This document shows positions 41,462-51,646 of a stretch of DNA of 64,000 nucleotides, one piece after another (position 1 is the first letter of the stretch; each line of letters starts with the position of its first letter). The stretch spans positions 310,001 to 374,000 of the forward strand of contig NZ_JBBHDV010000001.1 of assembly GCF_037478135.1 (NCBI RefSeq). Reading direction: 5' to 3'. The notes beneath the pieces were generated by a model, which made no database searches, had not been told where the DNA came from, and saw only the letters and a program-made list of their open reading frames with translations. The stretch is from Denitratimonas sp037478135. GTDB taxonomy: Bacteria > Pseudomonadota > Gammaproteobacteria > Xanthomonadales > Xanthomonadaceae. The translations under genes were made by a program, and so were the position numbers.

Positions 41462-42346
41462 ATGGCTAGTGTTGCGACATCGGCACCCACGGCGCTCATG
41501 CGTCCGCTGGACGATGCCGAGTTCGATCGCTGGGTGCGCCTGCTGGAGGCGCGCACTGGCGTGATCGTGCCGCCCGAACGCAAGCCGTTCCTGGAAACCG
41601 GCCTGCGCCGGCGCATGCGCGAGACTGGCCATACCCGTTTCGACATCTATTACGACGAACTGGTCAGTGGTGCGCGCGGCGCCATGGAGTGGGCCTCGCT
41701 GGTCGACCATCTGACGGTGCACGAGACGCATTTCTTCCGTCACTTGCCGTCGATCGAGCTGATCCGCGACGAATGGCTGCCGCAGTGGCTGGAAACCGCT
41801 GCGCCCGATGCCTCGCTGCAGGCCCTGTCACTGGGTTGCTCCACCGGCGAGGAAGCCTATTCACTGGCACTGGTGCTGGATGCCGAGCTGTCGCGCGCCA
41901 CGCCGCCGCACCGTTTCGGTGTCACCGCCACCGATGTCAGTCAGGCGGCCTTGACCCTCGCGCGCCATGCCGAGTACCCGATGCGGCGCCTGTCGGAGAT
42001 TCCGGCGGCCTACCGCAACGGGGTCCACGCCCAGCCCGACGGTGAAACCTTCCGCATTGACGAACGGCTGCGCAAACGCGTCGGGTTCGCCTGCGTCAAC
42101 CTGCTGCACGCCTCGCGTGCACCGCTGCGCAAGCTCGACATCATCTATTGCCAGAACGTGCTGATCTATTTCGCGCGCGAACGACGGGGACAGATGCTCG
42201 ATGCCCTGGCCGGACTGCTGCAGCCTGGCGGGCTGCTGGTGCTCGGCCCGGGAGAAGTGTCCGGCTGGAGCCGCCCCGACATGCGCCGGACCGGCAGCCG
42301 CCAGACCCTGGCTTACATCAGCGATACCAAAGAGACCCGGGCATGA
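41462..42346 (+). CDS. pilK: PilK, CheR-type methyltransferase
   Basis: 294 residues. CheR N-terminal helical domain (about 15-75), then the SAM fold: LGCSTGEEAYSLALVL, VTATDVSQAALTLAR, and IIYCQNVLIYFA. Methylates PilJ. Immediately upstream of chpA, overlapping by ATGA; in Xylella the pil-chp operon is described without pilK, so its presence marks this lineage as closer to the Pseudomonas layout. Confidence 0.94.
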   Translation: MASVATSAPTALMRPLDDAEFDRWVRLLEARTGVIVPPERKPFLETGLRRRMRETGHTRFDIYYDELVSGARGAMEWASLVDHLTVHETHFFRHLPSIELIRDEWLPQWLETAAPDASLQALSLGCSTGEEAYSLALVLDAELSRATPPHRFGVTATDVSQAALTLARHAEYPMRRLSEIPAAYRNGVHAQPDGETFRIDERLRKRVGFACVNLLHASRAPLRKLDIIYCQNVLIYFARERRGQMLDALAGLLQPGGLLVLGPGEVSGWSRPDMRRTGSRQTLAYISDTKETRA

Positions 42347-45300
42347 GGCCGCAAGACGACATTGATTTCACCACGCTTGCCTGGGTCAAGGGCGAACTCG
42401 ACGAGACCCTGAAGCAGGCCCGACAGGCGCTTGAGGCCTATGTCGAGGACCCATCCGACATCAGCCAGATGCGCTTTTGCGCCACCTACCTGCACCAGGT
42501 GCAGGGCACGCTGCGCATGGTCGAGCTGTACGGCGCGGCGATGGTCACCGAGGAGATGGAACACCTGGCCGCTGCCTTGCTGGACGGGCAGGTGGCCGAG
42601 AAGGACGAAGCCTATGCCGCGCTGATGCGTGGCATGGTGCAGCTGCCGGACTACCTGGAGCGCCTGCAGAGCGGACACAAGGATATTCCGATCGTGCTGC
42701 TGCCGCTGCTCAACGACCTGCGCGCCGCGCGCGGGGAGAAGAGTCTGTCGGAAATCGCGCTGTTCACGCCCGATCTGGGCCAGGAGCTTCCCGGTGCGGT
42801 GGCGGCGCCGGCACAGCCGCTGTCCGATGCCGAACTGGCCACCCAGGTGGAGCCGCTGCGCAACCAGTTCCAGTTGGCGCTGTTGAAGTGGTTCCGCAAT
42901 GACGATGTCGATACCAGCCTGGCGCGTCTGGCCGATACCTGCGACAAGCTGATCGGACTGATCTCCGAGGAAGAAGCCCGGCGCCTGTTCTGGGTTACCG
43001 CCGGGGTGCTGGAAGCGCTGCGTGCCAAGGCGTTCGAACCCAGTCCGCAGCTCAAGCAGACGGTCGGCAAGGTCGAACGCGAGATCAAGCGTCTGGTGGA
43101 TTCGGGCGAGAAGAGCTTCCGCGCCGATCCGCCGCGCGAGCTGACCCGCAACCTGCTGTATTTCGTGGCCCATGCACCGACACAGCATGGCCGTATCGGT
43201 GAACTGCGCGACGTCTTCAACCTCGGCGCACTGCTGCCCAGCCAGGCCGAAATCGATCATGCGCGCAGCAGCCTGAGCGGGCACAACCGTTCGTTGCTGG
43301 ATACCGTTTCCAGCGCGATCAAGGAAGACCTGCTGCGGGTCAAGGACGCGCTCGACCTGCACCTGCGCAATCCCAGCGCCGACACCGCCCAGCTGGCCGA
43401 TCAGGCCGAAGTGCTGGATCGTGTCTCCGACACCCTCGGCATGCTCGGTCTGGGCGTGCCACGCCGCGTGGTGCAGGAACAGCGCGCCGCGATGCAGGCG
43501 GTGGTGGATGGCACCCGCACGGCCGATGAAAGCACGCTGCTGGATATCGCCGGCGCGCTGCTGTACGTGGAAGCTTCGCTCGATGACCAGGTCCAGCATC
43601 TGGGCGGCGTGCCGGCCGCAGAAGGTGGCGAAGGCGCAATGCCGTTGCCTTCGATCGAAACCCGGCGCGTGATGCAGGCCTTGGTGAAGGAGGCGCAGGT
43701 CAACTTCACCCGCGCCAAACAGTGCTTTATCGGTTACATCGAATCCAGCTGGGACGCCAGCCAGCTGCAGGACGCGCCGGAGCTGCTGTCGCAGGTGGCC
43801 GGCGCGCTGCGCATCGTGGAACTGCCTGCGGCGGCGGACTACCTGGACGCGGTCAGCCGCTTCACCCAGGTCGAATTGCTCGACAATCGCCGTGTGCCGG
43901 GCGTGGTGCAGATGGAAACCCTGGCCGATGCGCTGGCCAGTCTCGAATACTTCCTCGAAGCCCAGGCCGAACTGCGCCCGGGCCGCGACCGCATTCTGGT
44001 CACGGCACAATCCAGCCTGGAAAAGCTCGGCTACTGGCCGATTCCGAGCAGCGAGGCGGCTGCACTGGCGCCCGATATCGCGCTCGACGATCCTGCCTTC
44101 GATGCAACCGCAGCACTGGTGCAATCCGCGCAGGATGCGGCGCACGCCACGCCTGCGGAAACTCCGGCCGCAGCGGCTCCGGCGCAGGCCCGCGAGCCTG
44201 AGCCCGAACAGGTGCCGGAGCCGCAGCCCGCTGCGCCCGCTGTCGGCGACATCACCCCGCCGCCGGCGGTTGCCGTTCCCGAACCCGTGGCGGCGGAGCC
44301 AATGCCCGTCACGCCCGCCGAGCCGGCAACACCCGAGGTGGCCGAACCCGCGGCGGCGGAAGAGCCGGCAGCGGACGGCATCATCATCGGTGGTTTCGAG
44401 GCCACCTCCGACGAAATCGACGAGGAGATCCGCGAGGTCTTCGTCGAGGAAGTCGAAGAGGAAATCGAAAACCTGGGCGAACTGCTCGGTGGCTGGCTCG
44501 AAAATCCTGGCAACCTGGAGCAGGTCAAGTCGATCCGCCGCGTCTTCCATACCCTGAAGGGCAGCGGCCGCCTCGTTGGCGCGCTGACGCTGGGCGAGTT
44601 CAGCTGGAAGATCGAGAACATGCTGAACCGTGTTCTGGACAACACCATCCAGCCCACGCAGCCGGTACTGGAGCTGGTGCAGGCGGCCAACGATGTGCTG
44701 CCGGAAGTTCTTGCCGCGCTGCGTGGTGAACGCAGCGTGCGCACGGATCTTGAGGCGATCAAGGATGTTGCCGATCGTCTCGCCGCCGGCGAGCAGGCCC
44801 GTTACGTGCCTGCGCCGCCTGCCGCCGAAGCGGTCGCGGCACCGGTGGTACCGGTCGACGTGGTCGTGCCGGAAACCGCCGCTCCACAGATCGAAGAGCC
44901 GTCCGTGCCCGAGCCTGAAGCACCAACCGCCGATGCACCCGCAGAGGAACCGGCGCAGCAGGTCGCAGCCGAGCTGGAAGAAGCGCTTGCCGCCTTCGAG
45001 CCGGATGCCGATGCCGATATCGGTGCCGACAGCGCTGCTCCCGAAACGGACCGGATCGCGGTCGCCGCGATCGATGCGGTGCTGTTCGATATCCTCAAGC
45101 CGGAGGTGTCCGGCCATCTGGATACCGTCGATGCGTTCCTCGCCCAGGGCGAGCGGCCGGTCGACGATGCCCTGGTGCGCGCCGTGCACACCATGAACGG
45201 CGCGTTCGCGATGACCGAGGTTCCGGTGGTCACCGAAGTCACCGCGCCGCTGGAAAACTACCTCAAACGTGCACTTGCACATGGCCTGGCCTTGTCGCCG

Positions 45301-48300
45301 GCGGGTGCCTCGGCACTGGGCGATGCCACGCGCGCGTTGCGCAATGTGCTGGAGGAACTGGATTCCCCGGCGCCGCGCCTGACTCCGCTGTCCGACATCG
45401 CGGCCCGCATCGTGGCCGAGCGCGACCAGTTGCCCGATGCCACCGGCACCGCCGTGCCGGCCCATCCGGCGGACGATGCCGGAGACATGCCGGACCTGAG
45501 CACTGCCGTGTCGGTCGACCTCGGTGAAGATCTCGAGCAGACCCTGGAGCAGCTCGACGATGCCATCGCCGCGCCTGCCAGCGCCGAGTCCGGGCAGGAT
45601 GAAATCGCCGAAACCGCAGGCGCGCAGGACGAAGCTGCACACGCGGCTGCGGGCGATGAGCCCTTCGATGCCGTGGCACTGGACGCCCTGGGTGGTCAGG
45701 ACATCGCACTGGACGGCATCGGCCTGGACGGCATCGCGCAGGAGGCCGCCGCATTCCTCGCCGATGGCGCAGCCACCACGCCGCAGGCCGAGGCCGGTGC
45801 GGACTTCGCGGCGCCGGCCGAAGGGATTTCCGAAGAAGACACTCCTGCCGCATCGCAGCCTGATGTGGCCGAAGCAGACGATACGCCAGACGAAGTCCCG
45901 GCGGCGATCGAAACCGAATGGGTCGATCTGGTTTCCTCCGGAACGACAGCATCCGAAACGCCGTCGGATGACTGGCTCGACGTGGTTGAATCCGGGTTCG
46001 ACAGCGAATCCGTCCAGCCCGAGCCGCTCGCCGTCGACGACCCGTCTGTCGCCGATGAACCTGCAGCGCCGCTCGAATCAATCGATCCTGCCGCCAGCGA
46101 GCCCGATGCAGCGGCGGAAGGCGTCGACGACATGATCCGCCGCTGGCTGGCCGACGAGTCCGCCGCCAGTCAGGAACAACCGGCCGCAACGCCGCACGAC
46201 ACCACTGAACCCGAGGCGGAGACGCCGGAAGCGGAAGCGCTGTCCAGTGGCCTGGTCGCCGGCTTCGTCGATGCCACTGCCGATGCGGACGCAAGTACCG
46301 GGGAGCAGGTGGCCGATACCGGCGCAGCGGCGGAAGAGCCACAGGCATCCGAGATTGACGCTTCGCCGGCAGAAACTGGCGGCATCGTCTCGGCTGATAC
46401 CTTCTTTGAAACCAGCGAGCCGGTGGAGCTGCCGGCCGCAGAGGCCTTCACGCCCGATATCGGGATCGAGATCGAAGGCTTTGATGTCGACAGCCTGGAG
46501 CAGCAGTCGCGTTCCGACGATGGGGACACACCCGTCGACGCCGGCGTTGCCGATGCCCAACCGCAGCCCGGTGACATGGACGAGCCGGAAGAGGTCCGCT
46601 TCGAGGACGTCACCTTCGAGGATGCGACGCCGGCGCAGGATGTGGCCGAAACGGATGCAGCGGTTGAATCCGCTGATGAAGCGGCGATCAGCAGCGTCGA
46701 GGAAGCCGCAGAACCTGCGGAAACCGATGCGGCCGCGCTCGAACCCACCGTGGCTGACATGGCTGTCGACGCCATCACCAAGGCCGTGGAAACGTTTGAC
46801 GACCCGCCGCAGGAAATCTCCGCCAGCGAACCTGCCATCAGCGAAACCGACAGCGTCGAGACGGAAGATGATGTGCTGGCTGCAGCACAGGAGGCACCGC
46901 AAACCGGCGCTGTCAGCAGCCGTGATGCACAGCTGGCGGTCTATTTCCTCGCCGGCCTGGATGTTGCCGATCCGGATCCGGAAGGCCCGCTGATGCTGGC
47001 CGACATGGACGAGGAACTGCTGGACATCTTCGTCGAGGAGGCCACCGACATCCTTGACCATTCCGACGGTTTCATGGTTCAGCTGCGCGAGTCGCCGAAT
47101 GACCAGGAGGTCGTGGTCGCGTTGCAACGCGATCTGCACACCCTCAAGGGTGGTGCGCGCATGGCCGGCATCCATCCGATCGGCGATCTTGGCCATGTGA
47201 TGGAAAGCCTGCTGGAGATCGTGGCCGAGGGCAAACGTGAACTGCCGTCCTACGGCATCGACGTGCTGGAACTGGCCTTCGACCGCCTCAACCGCCTGAC
47301 CGCGCGCGTCAGCGAACGCCGCGCACTGACCTCGCCGACGCTGTTGATCCAGCGTGTGGAAATGCTCGCGCGTGGCGAAGAGCCGGAGTTGGAACTGGAC
47401 GAACTGGTGCCGGAGATCGCCGCCGAAACGGTTGCGCCGGAAGCAGTCGCCGCCGCCGTCGAGGCCGCCGTGGCCGAACCGACCGCGCTGGATCTGGCGC
47501 CCACCGCGCTGGATGACGAAGACGTTGGCGTGCGTGCGCCGCAGGAGCAGATCCGCATCCGCGCCGACCTGCTCGACCGCCTCGTCAACTACGCCGGTGA
47601 AGTCGCGATCTACCGCGCCCGCCTTGAGCAGCAACTGGGCCTGTTCCGCGGCAACCTGGCGGAACTGGAGCAGACCACCGAGCGTCTGCGCGGCCAGCTA
47701 CGAAAATTGGAAATCGAAACCGAGGCGCAGATCGTCGCGCGCTACCAGCGCGAAGCGGAAATGGGCGGCGAAGAAACCTTCGATCCGCTCGAACTGGACC
47801 GCTTCTCCACCCTGCAGCAGCTCTCTCGCGCGCTGTCCGAGTCGGCCGCCGACCTGGTCAGCCTGCAAAGCACGCTGGAAGACCACACCCGTCAGTACGA
47901 AACGCTGCTGCTGCAACAGTCGCGCGTGAGCTCGGACCTGCAGGAAGGTCTGATGCGCACCCGCATGGTGCCGTTCGATTCGCTGGTGCCGCGCATGCGC
48001 CGCATCATCCGCCAGACCGCCGCCGAACTGGGCAAGAAGGCCCAACTCAAGGTCGAAGGCGCACAGGGCGAAATGGACCGCAGCGTGCTGGACCGCATGA
48101 CCGCACCGTTGGAGCACATGCTGCGCAACGCGTTGGCGCATGGTCTGGAAACGCCGGAAGAACGGCGTGCCGCCGGCAAACCGGAAGAGGGCACGATCAA
48201 GGTTTCGGTCTTGCGCGAAGGCTCGGAAGTGGTCATCAAGGTGACCGACGACGGCCGTGGCCTGGACCGCGACGCAATCCGCCGCAAGGCGATTGATCGT

Positions 48301-49374
48301 GGCCTGCTTGCGGCCGACGCGCAGGTATCCGATCAGGCGCTGTACGGCTTCATCCTGGAATCCGGCTTCTCCACCGCCTCGTCGGTCAGCAAGGTCGCCG
48401 GGCGTGGCGTCGGCATGGACGTGGTGCACAGCGAAATCCGCCAGCTCGGCGGCACCCTGGGCATCGATTCGGAGCGGGGCAAGGGTTCGGTCTTCACCAC
48501 CCGCCTGCCGTTCACGCTGGCGGTGACCCAGGCCGTATTCGTCGAGCAGGGCGATACCTCCTACGCGGTGCCGATCGCCTCGGTACAGGGCGTGGCGCGC
48601 ATCGACCGCAGTGAGCTGGATGCCCAGCTGGCCAGTGGCTCGCCGACCTTCGTCTACGCCGGCGAGGATTACCAGATCCACGATCTGGGAAAGCTGCTGG
48701 GCCAGGGTGCGGCGCGGGCCGAGGACAGCCTGCAGGTGCCGCTGCTGCTGGCGCGCTCCGGTGATCTGCGTTCGGCGATCTGCGTGGACCATGTCATCGG
48801 CAGCCGCGAAATCGTGGTGAAGCCGGTCGGCGCCCAGGTCAGCTCGATCCCTGGCATCTTCGGCGCCACGATCATGGGTGACGGTCGCGTCATCGTGATC
48901 CTCGACGTCGCCCCGCTGGTGCGCCGCTACAACGCGCAGGCCAGGACCGACGAACCGGAAGTCGTGGTGCCGGCCGCCCCGGTGCGGCGTGTGCCGCTGG
49001 TGATGGTGGTCGACGATTCGATCACGATGCGCAAGGTCACCGGCCGCGTGCTGGAACGCCACAACTACGAAGTGCTCACCGCCAAGGACGGTGTGGACGC
49101 GATCGAAAAACTCACCGACCGGGTGCCGGACGTGATGCTGCTGGACATCGAAATGCCGCGCATGGACGGCTATGAGCTGGCCACGCATATGCGTAATGAC
49201 GTGCGTCTGCGCGGCATCCCGATCATCATGATCACCTCGCGTACCGGCGAAAAGCATCGCCAGCGCGCGTTCGAAATCGGTGTGGACCGTTACCTTGGCA
49301 AGCCCTACCAGGAGGCCGATCTGATGCGGAATGTGGACGAAATCCTGAAGGTGCAGCGTGGCGATCTCGGTTGA
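42343..49374 (+). CDS. chpA: ChpA/PilL, giant hybrid CheA-type histidine kinase
   Basis: 2343 residues. N-terminal ChpA-specific helical modules (about 10-580; an Hpt-like LHQVQGTLRM with H51). Hpt domains with HTLKGSGR (H736), a degenerate HTMNGAFAM (H949) and HTLKGGARM (H1599). A long acidic Ala/Glu/Asp linker spans about 1044-1545. The dimerisation and ATP-binding core follows (N box LRNALAHG at about 1927, then VTDDGRGLD and GRGVGMDV), with a CheW domain and a receiver (D2268 in LLDIEMPRMDG). It phosphorylates PilG. ATG overlaps the pilK stop. Confidence 0.96.
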   Translation: MRPQDDIDFTTLAWVKGELDETLKQARQALEAYVEDPSDISQMRFCATYLHQVQGTLRMVELYGAAMVTEEMEHLAAALLDGQVAEKDEAYAALMRGMVQLPDYLERLQSGHKDIPIVLLPLLNDLRAARGEKSLSEIALFTPDLGQELPGAVAAPAQPLSDAELATQVEPLRNQFQLALLKWFRNDDVDTSLARLADTCDKLIGLISEEEARRLFWVTAGVLEALRAKAFEPSPQLKQTVGKVEREIKRLVDSGEKSFRADPPRELTRNLLYFVAHAPTQHGRIGELRDVFNLGALLPSQAEIDHARSSLSGHNRSLLDTVSSAIKEDLLRVKDALDLHLRNPSADTAQLADQAEVLDRVSDTLGMLGLGVPRRVVQEQRAAMQAVVDGTRTADESTLLDIAGALLYVEASLDDQVQHLGGVPAAEGGEGAMPLPSIETRRVMQALVKEAQVNFTRAKQCFIGYIESSWDASQLQDAPELLSQVAGALRIVELPAAADYLDAVSRFTQVELLDNRRVPGVVQMETLADALASLEYFLEAQAELRPGRDRILVTAQSSLEKLGYWPIPSSEAAALAPDIALDDPAFDATAALVQSAQDAAHATPAETPAAAAPAQAREPEPEQVPEPQPAAPAVGDITPPPAVAVPEPVAAEPMPVTPAEPATPEVAEPAAAEEPAADGIIIGGFEATSDEIDEEIREVFVEEVEEEIENLGELLGGWLENPGNLEQVKSIRRVFHTLKGSGRLVGALTLGEFSWKIENMLNRVLDNTIQPTQPVLELVQAANDVLPEVLAALRGERSVRTDLEAIKDVADRLAAGEQARYVPAPPAAEAVAAPVVPVDVVVPETAAPQIEEPSVPEPEAPTADAPAEEPAQQVAAELEEALAAFEPDADADIGADSAAPETDRIAVAAIDAVLFDILKPEVSGHLDTVDAFLAQGERPVDDALVRAVHTMNGAFAMTEVPVVTEVTAPLENYLKRALAHGLALSPAGASALGDATRALRNVLEELDSPAPRLTPLSDIAARIVAERDQLPDATGTAVPAHPADDAGDMPDLSTAVSVDLGEDLEQTLEQLDDAIAAPASAESGQDEIAETAGAQDEAAHAAAGDEPFDAVALDALGGQDIALDGIGLDGIAQEAAAFLADGAATTPQAEAGADFAAPAEGISEEDTPAASQPDVAEADDTPDEVPAAIETEWVDLVSSGTTASETPSDDWLDVVESGFDSESVQPEPLAVDDPSVADEPAAPLESIDPAASEPDAAAEGVDDMIRRWLADESAASQEQPAATPHDTTEPEAETPEAEALSSGLVAGFVDATADADASTGEQVADTGAAAEEPQASEIDASPAETGGIVSADTFFETSEPVELPAAEAFTPDIGIEIEGFDVDSLEQQSRSDDGDTPVDAGVADAQPQPGDMDEPEEVRFEDVTFEDATPAQDVAETDAAVESADEAAISSVEEAAEPAETDAAALEPTVADMAVDAITKAVETFDDPPQEISASEPAISETDSVETEDDVLAAAQEAPQTGAVSSRDAQLAVYFLAGLDVADPDPEGPLMLADMDEELLDIFVEEATDILDHSDGFMVQLRESPNDQEVVVALQRDLHTLKGGARMAGIHPIGDLGHVMESLLEIVAEGKRELPSYGIDVLELAFDRLNRLTARVSERRALTSPTLLIQRVEMLARGEEPELELDELVPEIAAETVAPEAVAAAVEAAVAEPTALDLAPTALDDEDVGVRAPQEQIRIRADLLDRLVNYAGEVAIYRARLEQQLGLFRGNLAELEQTTERLRGQLRKLEIETEAQIVARYQREAEMGGEETFDPLELDRFSTLQQLSRALSESAADLVSLQSTLEDHTRQYETLLLQQSRVSSDLQEGLMRTRMVPFDSLVPRMRRIIRQTAAELGKKAQLKVEGAQGEMDRSVLDRMTAPLEHMLRNALAHGLETPEERRAAGKPEEGTIKVSVLREGSEVVIKVTDDGRGLDRDAIRRKAIDRGLLAADAQVSDQALYGFILESGFSTASSVSKVAGRGVGMDVVHSEIRQLGGTLGIDSERGKGSVFTTRLPFTLAVTQAVFVEQGDTSYAVPIASVQGVARIDRSELDAQLASGSPTFVYAGEDYQIHDLGKLLGQGAARAEDSLQVPLLLARSGDLRSAICVDHVIGSREIVVKPVGAQVSSIPGIFGATIMGDGRVIVILDVAPLVRRYNAQARTDEPEVVVPAAPVRRVPLVMVVDDSITMRKVTGRVLERHNYEVLTAKDGVDAIEKLTDRVPDVMLLDIEMPRMDGYELATHMRNDVRLRGIPIIMITSRTGEKHRQRAFEIGVDRYLGKPYQEADLMRNVDEILKVQRGDLG

Positions 49375-51634
49375 TTCCTGCGTCGTCGCGCTGCTCGGGC
49401 GCGATGACGGTGCACGCCACCAGTTGCGTCAGGCGCTGGAGGAACTGGGTGCGGCGGTCGCCTTTGAAGGCGAACCGGCCAGCGTGTCCGGCGCCAACGT
49501 GCTGGATGCCGCGCCCAACGTGGTGATCGTCAACCTGGAAGAAGGTGCCGAGGACGATCTGGACCACCTGCAGGCGCTGTTCGACGACCCGGCGATCAAT
49601 GTCGTGTTCAACGAGGCCGGCGTCAGCCGTAGCCTGGAAGGCTGGGATCTGGCGCGCTGGGCGCGACACCTGGCCGCCAAGGTGCTGGGCAACGACAACA
49701 CCATGCCGCCGCCGCCGGAAGGCGCCGAACTGCTACAACCGCGCGATCTGATGCCCACGCCCGGCGCCGTGCCGACACCTGCGCAGTTGGCACCGGAACA
49801 GTCCATGGACACGTTCCGCGACGAAGCACACAATGCTTCCGATGCAGTGCCGGCTGACGAACTTTCCGGAATGCTGTCGCCAGCGTCGGCCGCACAGACC
49901 GAAGTGGCGGGCATGTCATCTGGCAACGATCCCACGCCTGCCGACGACGCCGGTCTGGAGATCGACTTCTCCATGCTGGAAGACGCACTCACGCTGCAGG
50001 ACAGCCCGCCACCGGAGCGCCTGCCGCCGACTCCCGAGTCGGTGGAAGAGCAGAGCCTTGCCGGTATCGATGTCGGCACGCTGGACATGGTCACATCGCC
50101 AGCCGATGCCGCATCCGTGGAACCGGATGTCGGCGCCGGAACTGCGCGGCAGGACGAATCGCCAGCAGCGGTGGAAGAAACCTTCGATTACAGCTTCGAG
50201 GATTTCGACGCGGAGCCGGCTGCGGAATCGCCCGGGGCTGCATCGTTTGAAACACCACAGGTCGATACCGCAGCCGCTGGCGAAGCTGCCGGCTTCAGCA
50301 TCGACTTCAGCACCACGGACAGCGGCCAGGCGCCGGATCCGGTTTCTGCGGGAAGTGCCGGCGCGGATACGCCCGCCCCGGCAGCAGAGGATCTGGAGGC
50401 TGACTTTTCCTGGGATATCAACGAGCTTTCCTCCGAAGCTGGCGAAGAGCCGGACGCCACTGGCGATACGCAAGCCGCCACCGGAGGCGGTTTCGATGCC
50501 GCCGCCTGGGACGTGTCTTCGGATGAAAGCGGCTTCGACGAAAACCTGGCGCTGGACGACGACGTCGCCGCGCTTGCCGCACAGCTGGACGCACTGGAAG
50601 CCAGCAACACGCCGGCGGGCGAGGAGGTGCCGGCCGGTCTGGATTTCAGCCATCTGGAACAGGATGAGCCCGCAGCACCGGCAGCCGAGTCCAGTGCCGC
50701 AACAGCGACGGAAGCCGCACCTGGGCGCGATTCCGAAGCCCTGCTGGCAGGTGCCGCCTCGCTGTCACTGGCGCCTCTGGAGCAACAGGACGCTGACGCC
50801 GGCGATGCGCAGCCCGCACCCGAAAAGCCGAGCTACGACTTCGGCTCCCTCTCCGGGCTGAGCCTTGAACCGCTGGAAGGAGAAGGCGAAGAAGAAGCGA
50901 CCCCTGCAGCGGACACTGCGGATTCCGAAATCGATCCGCTGCTGGTGGCGATGGGCCTGGTGGAATCACCCGAGGAAGCGCCGGCAGTTGCCGAGGATGC
51001 CTCGCTCGCGGCTGCAACGGATCTGGGTGACTCGAAAATGACCGTGGTTCCGGCCACCGCCGGCGGCGCCATCGAGCGTGTCATCGTGCTGGGTGCATCG
51101 ATTGGTGGCCCGGATGCGGTGCGCACCTTCCTGTCGGAGTTTCCCGACCAGTTCCCGGCCCTGTTCCTGCTGGTCCAGCATCTGGAATCCGGCTATTTCG
51201 AGCGTCTCGCCCAGCAGTTGCAGAAATCCTCGCCGCTGCCGGTGAAGGTGGCGGCCGCTGGCAGCACCGCTCGCCACGGTGAAGTGCTGGTGGTTCCGGC
51301 CAGCGACCGGGTATCGGTCGACAGCAATGGCCAGGTCACGTTCGAGCCACATCCGGCGCCGCCGCAATACAGCCCCTCGATCGATGCCGTGTTGCAGTCG
51401 GTCGCCGATCTGTTCGGCAACCGTGCCACCGCCATCATCTTCAGCGGCATGGCCGGCGATGCGGTCGAAGGTGCGGTCTACCTGGCCGGGCGTGGCGGCG
51501 AAGTCTGGGCCCAGGACCCGCAGACCTGCGTGGTCAGTTCGATGGTGGATGGCGCCCGCGCCCGTGGTGTCGTCGAATTCACCGGCTCGCCGCGCGATCT
51601 TGCGCAGCGCTGCATCGCCATGTTCAACCACTGA
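49358..51634 (+). CDS. chpB: ChpB, CheB-type methylesterase with pseudo-receiver
   Basis: 758 residues, far longer than the usual 340-350. Residues 1-110 look like a receiver in outline (VVALLGRDDGARHQLRQALE) but the phospho-aspartate position reads VVIVNLEEGA, so it is probably not phosphorylated. About 130-560 is a low-complexity acidic linker. The methylesterase domain is at 572-758 with the triad S581 (LGASIGG), H608 (VQHLES) and D701 (GMAGDAVEG). GTG start at 49358 overlaps chpA by 17 bases; no other in-frame start is nearby. Confidence 0.93.
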   Translation: MAISVDSCVVALLGRDDGARHQLRQALEELGAAVAFEGEPASVSGANVLDAAPNVVIVNLEEGAEDDLDHLQALFDDPAINVVFNEAGVSRSLEGWDLARWARHLAAKVLGNDNTMPPPPEGAELLQPRDLMPTPGAVPTPAQLAPEQSMDTFRDEAHNASDAVPADELSGMLSPASAAQTEVAGMSSGNDPTPADDAGLEIDFSMLEDALTLQDSPPPERLPPTPESVEEQSLAGIDVGTLDMVTSPADAASVEPDVGAGTARQDESPAAVEETFDYSFEDFDAEPAAESPGAASFETPQVDTAAAGEAAGFSIDFSTTDSGQAPDPVSAGSAGADTPAPAAEDLEADFSWDINELSSEAGEEPDATGDTQAATGGGFDAAAWDVSSDESGFDENLALDDDVAALAAQLDALEASNTPAGEEVPAGLDFSHLEQDEPAAPAAESSAATATEAAPGRDSEALLAGAASLSLAPLEQQDADAGDAQPAPEKPSYDFGSLSGLSLEPLEGEGEEEATPAADTADSEIDPLLVAMGLVESPEEAPAVAEDASLAAATDLGDSKMTVVPATAGGAIERVIVLGASIGGPDAVRTFLSEFPDQFPALFLLVQHLESGYFERLAQQLQKSSPLPVKVAAAGSTARHGEVLVVPASDRVSVDSNGQVTFEPHPAPPQYSPSIDAVLQSVADLFGNRATAIIFSGMAGDAVEGAVYLAGRGGEVWAQDPQTCVVSSMVDGARARGVVEFTGSPRDLAQRCIAMFNH

Positions 51635-51646
51635 CGGAGAATCCCG

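Noticed and set aside
42313..45642. A 1109-codon minus-strand frame opposite chpA
   Set aside because: Mirror of the Ala/Glu/Asp-rich ChpA frame; no domain, no plausible start signal.
46078..47634. A 518-codon minus-strand frame opposite the ChpA linker
   Set aside because: Same mirror effect; the linker is repetitive so long frames arise by chance.
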